Assembly: GCA_900769615.1 (NCBI GenBank)
Contig: CAAGHH010000026.1
Span: forward strand, 177,472 to 241,471
Direction: 5' to 3'
Length of the DNA stretch: 64,000 nucleotides
From: Selenomonadales bacterium
GTDB lineage: Bacteria; Bacillota; Negativicutes; Selenomonadales; Selenomonadaceae
Part shown: positions 57,873 through 64,000 of the stretch, piece by piece
How positions within the stretch are numbered: position 1 is the first letter of the stretch
Layout of the letters: each line of letters opens with the position of its first letter
Notes under the pieces: generated by a model
Databases searched by the model: none
What the model was told of the DNA's origin: nothing
What the model saw: only the letters and a program-made list of their open reading frames with translations
Translations under genes and position numbers: made by a program

Positions 57873-58186
57873 TTATCGGAAGTTAGAATCTTAGAACGAC
57901 TTAGAGCATCTACGAACGTCTACGAAACCGCGTGATAACTGGCGTTGTAAAAGGAATTATGGTACTTAGGGCGACTTAGAGAAACTTAGGAGAACTTGCA
58001 GTGAAATAACGTTAGAGCGGAAATTTTCCGTTCTTTATGTAGCTAAAATGCTAAAGAATTTTTAAAAAACGAAGCTCTCATTGCCGATATAAACGTATTA
58101 TATTAGGTATCACATATATTTATATACGATACCCAGGGAAAACGCTTATGCTGGTTATGAGAGCCTTTTTGTTTCATTTCAGGTAA
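57873..58186. repeat. Right arm of the long imperfect inverted repeat
   Basis: The inverted counterpart of 20722-21040. CTTAG occurs at 57890, 57900 and at 57965, 57975, 57985, again at 10-bp steps. The outer end folds into a two-way terminator hairpin that also serves the leftward ssb gene. No ORF. Confidence 0.9.
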
Positions 58187-58192
58187 TTTAGC

Positions 58193-58660
58193 TTAGAAAA
58201 ATGGAAAATCTTGTGTATTTTGATTACCGGCATTGGCAGCTGCTTGATTTACAGAAGGTGGCTCCCAAACATTATTATTTTGCAAAGCATTTGTGTTTTC
58301 AATATGATCGCTGCTGATATTTTTGGATGATGTTTTTTCGAATAGAACTTCAAAATAATCTACTATAATTTCCATGACATATCTGCGAGCTGACCCATCT
58401 GTTGGATCATAATAACGTGTTTGCAATGTTCCACGCAATGCTACCCTGCTTCCCTTTTGGCAATTTTTCGCAATGGATTTGGCACGCTCCTTCCAAGCTA
58501 TGCACGGTATGAAGTCAGCAGTTATAGTATTAGTCTTTTGTTTTTCTTTAGGAATCAATCTGTTAACTGCTACAACGAAGCGTAATACATCATTACCCTG
58601 GGATGATTTCTTTAATTCAGGATCTTTCGTTATTCGACCAACTATACATACGTAATTCAT
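58193..58660 (-). CDS. ssb: Single-stranded DNA-binding protein
   Basis: A 155-residue SSB: OB fold with MNYVCIVGRITKDPELKKSS, FVVAVNRLIP, FIPCIAWKERAKSIAKNCQK and GSRVALRGTLQTRYYD, then a disordered Asn/Gln-rich tail ending QDFPFF, a variant of the usual DDDIPF interaction tip. The company of a topoisomerase III suggests a plasmid- or element-borne SSB rather than the chromosomal copy. Confidence 0.9.
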   Translation of the reverse strand: MNYVCIVGRITKDPELKKSSQGNDVLRFVVAVNRLIPKEKQKTNTITADFIPCIAWKERAKSIAKNCQKGSRVALRGTLQTRYYDPTDGSARRYVMEIIVDYFEVLFEKTSSKNISSDHIENTNALQNNNVWEPPSVNQAAANAGNQNTQDFPFF

Positions 58661-58681
58661 GGATATTACCTCTCTTTTCTA

Positions 58682-61333
58682 TTACTTGCTAATTACAACA
58701 GATTTATTTTTTATATACTTTAAAACATCTGGTAGTTTTATAGCTTTAGCCATCCAAGCAGATGTTTTTTTATCGAATCTAGCTATATTTTTGATAATTG
58801 TATTAATTTGGTTAACGTTTCTGCCAGTGTCAGCCATCCGCATTATTGCAGCTTTACATATTTTTTCAAAAGTGTCATTTTGAGTATCAATACATCCATA
58901 GGTCATAAAAGTATCATGACATTTTATATAGTATTCATAATCACCACGACGAGGTATAGTAGGTTCAGGGGATAATTCATTCCATTTGGCAATAGATTCA
59001 GCTACCGTTGGTAAGTTTACATCCTTATGATATGTATCTTTGTAATGTTTTTCGAAGCATATTACATCATAAGTTGGTTCTTGCAAATCTCTTAATAAAT
59101 ACCAATCTTCATTAATGTAATGAAGATACATATTTATTTTTGTCCTCACATCATGTTCAAATGGAAAAATATTTCTTTTAGCTAATTTTCCGGTTCCTTC
59201 AATAAAGTTGATTTTATCAAGCACTTTATCATCATATAAAATAGTTATATGATATTTTCTGTTATTTTGTGGTGTAAAATATCCTTGTTTACAAATTTCT
59301 AAATAGTTGCGCGCATCTGTTTTCTTTAGGTCCCTTAGCCATTTTAGTGCATCTACTCCTGTTATAGAATACAAATTCTTGGCGGAATCAATGTAGCCAT
59401 ATTCATTATCTTCAACAGTTATTGATATTTTATTCAGCTCCTTTATTGTTTTTATATCATCAGCTGGCATAGCCAAAGCACATTTACATGCTTCAAATTC
59501 ATTTTCTTTCATATATTGGGGACAGCTGGATGCATATATAGCCATCATATTATCTGGCAGACCGTCACGTATTGCAAAATTTGATTCATTAACTGTGTTA
59601 TCATTTAATATTCCTAAATCATCAATTTTTGATGTAAAACTATTACCTACTGGCATAATGCAATAATTATGTAATGCATTATTAGGTATTTTTTCAATTG
59701 TGCGATCTGATATTATGCCGTTATAGTCAGATTTCTTACAAACATATATATATGGATTAGCATCTTGTTCATTTATTTTTTTAATTTTGGGATGCATACT
59801 AAGATATTTGTTTTCATCAATAGCAAAAGAATCTAATAGTTTATTTACTTCTGATATTTCTTTAGTTAATCTTATACGAGCCTCGTCAATTGACATATTG
59901 GTTTCATCATCTTTTAATGCATCATTTAGATAACATGCATTATTAAATTTTAATAAATTCATGCGATATAAATTTAAACGATATTTCAAAGCTTCGGTTA
60001 TTGTTTTTTTATTACCAAATTCCAAATCACCTAAATCAATTCTAATTGATTCACCATTACTATGATTATAACCATTATATGAAAATTTAATGCTAGTTTT
60101 ACCATCGCCACATAAACTTATGTCATTATTAGAAAATCTAGATTTATCCATAGCATTTAACATTACTAGTAATTCATAAGCATATATTCCATTTAATGTA
60201 ATGTTTTCAGTATAAGGAATACCCTGTGGATCTAATAATGGCGTATCAGTATATAGTAATTCTATTTCCAAATTTTTAAATAAATCATTATCGGTAATAT
60301 TATTAACTGATGAATTTCTTTGGATTTTGTTAAATAGTTTAGATATATCTTGATTAGTAATTTCAGCTAATTTAGTTATTATATTTTCAATAACGTAGGC
60401 ATTGCGAAAAATGTCGTGTTTGTCAATACCTATACAATCAGTAAATTTTATCCCAGCAGCTATTCTGTTTTGAAGTTCGCTAAAAGTGACATTTGCCAAT
60501 TCTGACTTATTAAAATTAAACTGTTCTTTTAAATAGTCATTTATATTTTTATCAAGAATGTCATTATTAGTAATAGAATTTGTTTTTTTGTATTCGTTAT
60601 TTGAATTAACTTTTGTATATTTTTTAAAAAAATTAAAAGCTTGATTTACAGTATCTATTAGCAGCTGGGGATTTTTTTCAAACGTTTCTATTTCTTGTTT
60701 AGTATATAAAGGATTATCCCAGTTGGATTTATTAAGGTTATGCAGTTTCATAACCATCATAGCAAAGAATTTAGCAGTAATTGCATTTTTATCATCATTG
60801 ACCACAATATTTGAAATTTTGTGAAATATTTTATCTTTGAATTTTTCAGATATATCACTTTCATTAGCGGAAAGTGATATATCTTCTACATTAATAAAAT
60901 TTAATAAATTTTTATAGCATTCAATAGGATTATTCGATGGTTTTCCATTACTGTTCTTTAAATTATCTATTACTTTATTTTTTCCGATAAGTTCATCAAT
61001 ATTATAATAAGGTACAAGGGAAACATTATATTCATTATTAGCATTTCTTGTCCAATTTTCTAAATAAACTGGACGAGAATCTTTTTTGTTTTTTAATAAT
61101 AGACTATTTGCTTCATAAGAACTTATATAATGAATGTCCTTAGAACTATCTTGTTTCAAATAAGCTGCTATACGCAGAAAATTTGCTTTGCTCATTGCAA
61201 TGATATCATTCCCTGTACCATGTACAGGGAATCCTTGAAATCCAGGCGGTTCAATATTACCATATTTTCGTAAATTTTTAATAATACGTCGCACAATTAA
61301 TATTCTATCATCTAAAATTTGTTCTTTATTCAT
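58682..61333 (-). CDS. Large element-encoded protein with possible ArdC-like N-terminus
   Basis: An 883-residue, Asn/Lys/Ile-rich soluble protein. Residues 35-110 (GNDIIAMSKANFLRIAAYLK, PVYLENWTRN, LVPYYNIDELIGKN) resemble in order the ArdC/LtrC N-terminal ssDNA-binding domain of conjugative elements. The rest I do not recognise. The ATG at 61333 is preferred; a TTG at 61342 abuts GGAGGTAA. It sits between ssb and topB on one strand, probably an operon for transfer-associated DNA processing. Confidence 0.5.
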   Translation of the reverse strand: MNKEQILDDRILIVRRIIKNLRKYGNIEPPGFQGFPVHGTGNDIIAMSKANFLRIAAYLKQDSSKDIHYISSYEANSLLLKNKKDSRPVYLENWTRNANNEYNVSLVPYYNIDELIGKNKVIDNLKNSNGKPSNNPIECYKNLLNFINVEDISLSANESDISEKFKDKIFHKISNIVVNDDKNAITAKFFAMMVMKLHNLNKSNWDNPLYTKQEIETFEKNPQLLIDTVNQAFNFFKKYTKVNSNNEYKKTNSITNNDILDKNINDYLKEQFNFNKSELANVTFSELQNRIAAGIKFTDCIGIDKHDIFRNAYVIENIITKLAEITNQDISKLFNKIQRNSSVNNITDNDLFKNLEIELLYTDTPLLDPQGIPYTENITLNGIYAYELLVMLNAMDKSRFSNNDISLCGDGKTSIKFSYNGYNHSNGESIRIDLGDLEFGNKKTITEALKYRLNLYRMNLLKFNNACYLNDALKDDETNMSIDEARIRLTKEISEVNKLLDSFAIDENKYLSMHPKIKKINEQDANPYIYVCKKSDYNGIISDRTIEKIPNNALHNYCIMPVGNSFTSKIDDLGILNDNTVNESNFAIRDGLPDNMMAIYASSCPQYMKENEFEACKCALAMPADDIKTIKELNKISITVEDNEYGYIDSAKNLYSITGVDALKWLRDLKKTDARNYLEICKQGYFTPQNNRKYHITILYDDKVLDKINFIEGTGKLAKRNIFPFEHDVRTKINMYLHYINEDWYLLRDLQEPTYDVICFEKHYKDTYHKDVNLPTVAESIAKWNELSPEPTIPRRGDYEYYIKCHDTFMTYGCIDTQNDTFEKICKAAIMRMADTGRNVNQINTIIKNIARFDKKTSAWMAKAIKLPDVLKYIKNKSVVISK

Positions 61334-61381
61334 TATAATCAATTACCTCCATACTATTATCAGCTTGTTGATTAATTTTAT

Positions 61382-61498
61382 TTAGATAAACTCGCATGAT
61401 AGATTTTGTTTAGATTTTTCTATTGCTTTTTGTTCGTCTAAATCAAAACATGAATTATCAGCTATAATTTTTTCAATATTATGTTCAGTAAATACCAT
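61382..61498 (-). CDS. 38-residue ORF
   Basis: MVFTEHNIEKIIADNSCFDL then DEQKAIEKSKQNLSCEFI. GGAGTGTG lies ahead of the ATG at 61498. It sits between topB and the large protein on the same strand. Unknown. Confidence 0.5.
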   Translation of the reverse strand: MVFTEHNIEKIIADNSCFDLDEQKAIEKSKQNLSCEFI

Positions 61499-61528
61499 AA
61501 TTACACACTCCACATTAATAAATAAGTC

Positions 61529-63811
61529 TTATTTTGATATATCGGGTAAACCGTTTTTATCAGATATGGTTTTAATGCCACATTTATTTGAGCAATACCA
61601 ATAAAATTTCCCTTTATTTATCTTAGAAGCTGCTCGTTTTAAATATCCATTATAACAATTAGGACAATGTATGATAACAGGTGCATCATCATGATCAGAA
61701 AATGATGCATTACAATCTTTGTTATTACATCCCCAAAACGTACTAAATTTGCCTTTTATTTGGCGCAGTTTTTTACCACATATTGGACAAATTACTGTTT
61801 TTTCGGTAGAAACTGATATTTTGTTATTTACATCAGGATGTCCATTTTTATCTATGAAAATAACATGACAATTAGGATAGCCGGAACATCCCCAAAAATA
61901 ACCACTCTTCCCTTTTTTCCTAATCATAGGCTTATTACAACTAGGGCAGAGTACGGCATCTTTATTGATTTTAATATTAGATTTTTCAGCAAAATCTAAT
62001 AATTTTATGATTATTTTTTCCTGACTAGATAAAAAATTAGAAATATCATGTTTACCCTCAGCAATTGAGTCAAGCGCAGCTTCCCATACTGCTGTTAAAT
62101 CAGGATAGGTAATTTCATCGGATAAATTATCAATAGCCATTCGTCCTTTTTCAGTAGGTATCATATATTTTTTATCTATATTAACAAATCCGGCCGTTTT
62201 TAAAAGCTCAATAATACTTGCTCGTGTGGCTTCAGTTCCAATTCCTTTACATTCTTTTAATTTGGGAGCAATATCTTTGTTTTTTACATATTTATAGATT
62301 TCTTTCATTGCTTGCAATAAGGTAGCTTCCGTAAAATGCTTTGGCGGCGTGGTTATCTTTTCTTGAATTTTACCTGATTCAAATTTAAGCTGATCTCCAT
62401 CAATAACATTGGGCAATATTGATTCAACGTCATTTTCTATATTAGTTTTATTATCATTTTGGTAGAGTTTTTTCCAGCCAAGTTCTTGAACAGTTTTGCC
62501 TGTTCCAATGAATTGTTCATTGCAGCTGGTTATTGTTATCTTTTTTGCAACATAGGTGTGAATGGGATAAAACTGTGCTAGATAAGCAGTGGCTACCATC
62601 AGGTATAGTTTTTTTTGAATATCAGATAAACTGTCATAATTAACAGGAACAGTCGTAGGAATAATAGCATGGTGGGCACTGATTTTCTTATCGTTCCAAC
62701 ATTGAGAGATAATATTTATATCAGCACCTGATATATAATCAGATATATTAGCAATTTTAGAAATATTACATAATATAATAGAAGCTTCATCTAATTGATT
62801 GGTTGGCAAATATTCGCAATCAGATCTAGGATAGGTGGTTAGCTTTTTCTCATATAATTCCTGCATGCAGTCTAAAACTTGTTGTGGTGAAATCCCATAT
62901 TTTCTCCCAGCTTCAACTTGTAAAGTTGATAAAGAATATGGATGGCGCTGTCCTTCTTTTTTTAGTTTTTTTTCAACTGATACTATATGTGCTATAGACT
63001 CAGCATTATTAGAAACTGTTTGTATTTTATCAATTAGTGCTTCCCCTATTCTTTTATCAATAAGTCGTTCTTCATTATCAACCCCATCGATATCTTTAGG
63101 ATGTTTCCAAGTAGTAATAATTGAACCATTATCATGTTTCCACGTTATTTTAGTAACATAATGCTTAATTGGGGAAAAGTTTTTTATCGCGTTTTCTCGT
63201 CGCACGATTAGTGCCAATGTTGGCGTCTGTACACGCCCGACATGTATAACTCCTGGATAACCTGCGGCTTGTCCTTTTAAAGTATAAGCCCTTGATAAAT
63301 TCATGCCTATTAGCCAGTCAGCGTAACTTCTAGCTTTTGCACTATCTCGTAATCCGATGAATTTTTCATTATCTTGTAAATCTTTAAGTGCGGACTTAAC
63401 TGATTTTTCATCCAATGCATTCAACATAATTCGTTTGACCGGTTTTTTGTTTCCGAGATATTCTAGTACCTCATCAATCAGCAATTGACCTTCCCTATCC
63501 GGATCGCCAGCATTGACAATCATATCAGCTGCTTCAACTAAATTTTTTATAATTTTAAATTGCTTGCTGGAATCTTTTTTTACTTTTAGCTTCCATGTGG
63601 ATGGAATGATGGGTAAATCATTTATATTCCATGATTTATATTTTTCATCATATTCATCAGGATTTAATTGGGTTAGAATATGACCAAAACACCAAGTAAC
63701 AATATCTTTGCCATTATTCAACGAAATGTAACCATCTTTTTTTATACCATGACCAATATTTTCTGCAATAGCACAACCAAGAGATGGTTTTTCAGCAATA
63801 AATAAACGCAT
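61529..63811 (-). CDS. topB: DNA topoisomerase III (TopB/TraE type)
   Basis: A 760-residue type IA topoisomerase. TOPRIM domain: MRLFIAEKPSLGCAIAENIG and NAGDPDREGQLLIDEV; nucleophile Tyr in KKLTTYPRSDCEYL; GQAAGYPGVIHVGRVQTPTL is typical of TopB. The C-terminus carries three zinc ribbons (CPSCNKPMIRKKGKSGYFWG, CPICGKKLRQIKGKFSTFWG, CPNCYNGYLKR). TopB with ssb and an ArdC-like protein is a standard integrative/conjugative-element block. GGAGG precedes the start. Confidence 0.93.
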   Translation of the reverse strand: MRLFIAEKPSLGCAIAENIGHGIKKDGYISLNNGKDIVTWCFGHILTQLNPDEYDEKYKSWNINDLPIIPSTWKLKVKKDSSKQFKIIKNLVEAADMIVNAGDPDREGQLLIDEVLEYLGNKKPVKRIMLNALDEKSVKSALKDLQDNEKFIGLRDSAKARSYADWLIGMNLSRAYTLKGQAAGYPGVIHVGRVQTPTLALIVRRENAIKNFSPIKHYVTKITWKHDNGSIITTWKHPKDIDGVDNEERLIDKRIGEALIDKIQTVSNNAESIAHIVSVEKKLKKEGQRHPYSLSTLQVEAGRKYGISPQQVLDCMQELYEKKLTTYPRSDCEYLPTNQLDEASIILCNISKIANISDYISGADINIISQCWNDKKISAHHAIIPTTVPVNYDSLSDIQKKLYLMVATAYLAQFYPIHTYVAKKITITSCNEQFIGTGKTVQELGWKKLYQNDNKTNIENDVESILPNVIDGDQLKFESGKIQEKITTPPKHFTEATLLQAMKEIYKYVKNKDIAPKLKECKGIGTEATRASIIELLKTAGFVNIDKKYMIPTEKGRMAIDNLSDEITYPDLTAVWEAALDSIAEGKHDISNFLSSQEKIIIKLLDFAEKSNIKINKDAVLCPSCNKPMIRKKGKSGYFWGCSGYPNCHVIFIDKNGHPDVNNKISVSTEKTVICPICGKKLRQIKGKFSTFWGCNNKDCNASFSDHDDAPVIIHCPNCYNGYLKRAASKINKGKFYWYCSNKCGIKTISDKNGLPDISK

Positions 63812-63922
63812 ATAATTACCTCCAATAAATATTATTATTTACAAACAAAACTATAGCAAAGAAATATTGCCTGATTTTCTTATTTTTATACAAAATAAAA
63901 AAGCCACACGAACCAATAAAGG

Positions 63923-64000
63923 TGATATGCTCCCTATTAGGTAGACAGAAGAAATAATAAAACTGTCTGCTTGATAGGGAGCATTTTATGTACAAGAAGA
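63923..64000 (+). mobile_element. Left end of an IS3-family (IS150-group-like) element, cut by the window
   Basis: The terminal repeat TGATATGCTCCCTATTAGGT-AGACAG has the IS150-group form (TG...CCC...A-GTAGACA). A hairpin pairs ATGCTCCCTAT with ATAGGGAGCAT, then orfA opens at 63988 with M-Y-K-K. The GGGAG that would serve orfA is in the 3' arm of the hairpin. Confidence 0.7.

Noticed and set aside
57855..57883. Calling the att palindrome the chromosomal dif site
   Set aside because: Left half resembles Firmicute dif, but the right half is a symmetric copy rather than the XerD consensus and the spacer is 7, not 6 bp; kept only as a hypothesis.

Overview
The window reads as a low-GC chromosome segment of a diderm Firmicute (Negativicutes; Megamonas or a close Selenomonadaceae relative is my best guess). 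The clues are a biotin-free OadA-type carboxyltransferase, a PFL/UPF0210 plus ACT-domain pair, a YjfB-type small protein, an exported DHH pyrophosphatase, and overlapping spanin-like reading frames on the phage, which make sense only in a cell with an outer membrane. The species call is inference.

Region 1 (1-20.7 kb) is ordinary chromosome. It holds a tRNA-Leu(CAA), a cupin/CMD/LysR/flavodoxin cluster whose flavodoxin carries a nonsense codon, a long-form glutamine synthetase behind a candidate ANTAR-type attenuator, an OadA-like gene with an operator over its -35 box, ACT+PFL, nth, a GNAT gene, aroF-tyrA, a phosphate module (exported pyrophosphatase-like protein, DUF47, PiT), a TGS/uridine-kinase-like protein, an acyltransferase, a SIMPL protein and an ASCH-like protein.

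Region 2 (21,023-57,872) is a 36.8 kb integrated prophage bounded by a 25-bp direct repeat. It runs: HicAB, tyrosine integrase, lysogeny switch, a HigBA-type module, HUH replication initiator, ParA/ParB with two parS-like palindromes, small early genes, a regulatory strip with promoters and terminators, a second HigBA-type module, P27-type terminase, HK97-type head genes, tail genes with a -1 frameshift at a CCCAAAC heptamer, BspA-like tail fibre proteins, lysis genes (broken holin, GH25 lysozyme, spanin-like pair), and lysogeny accessory genes next to attR. The accessory genes include a palindrome-controlled 40-aa peptide and a Panacea/membrane-toxin pair whose toxin is frameshifted. Rep plus parABS plus integrase suggests an integrating phage-plasmid. 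Base composition is clearly mosaic: early and lysis modules are GC-richer, head/tail genes are AT-rich.

The most unusual structure is where the prophage sits. Removing it brings together two imperfect inverted copies of about 315 bp that meet at an 11-7-11 bp palindrome. Each arm carries CTAAG motifs spaced exactly one helical turn (10 bp) apart. The phage has therefore integrated in the centre of a roughly 660-bp palindromic element of unknown function.

Region 3 (58.2-64.0 kb) is a very AT-rich, leftward block: SSB, an 886-residue-class protein with a possible ArdC-like N-terminus, a tiny ORF and a topoisomerase III with zinc ribbons. This looks like part of a conjugative or integrative element. 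The window closes inside the left end of an IS3-family (IS150-group-like) element; two degenerate relatives of that end lie at 196-260 and 31.8-31.9 kb.
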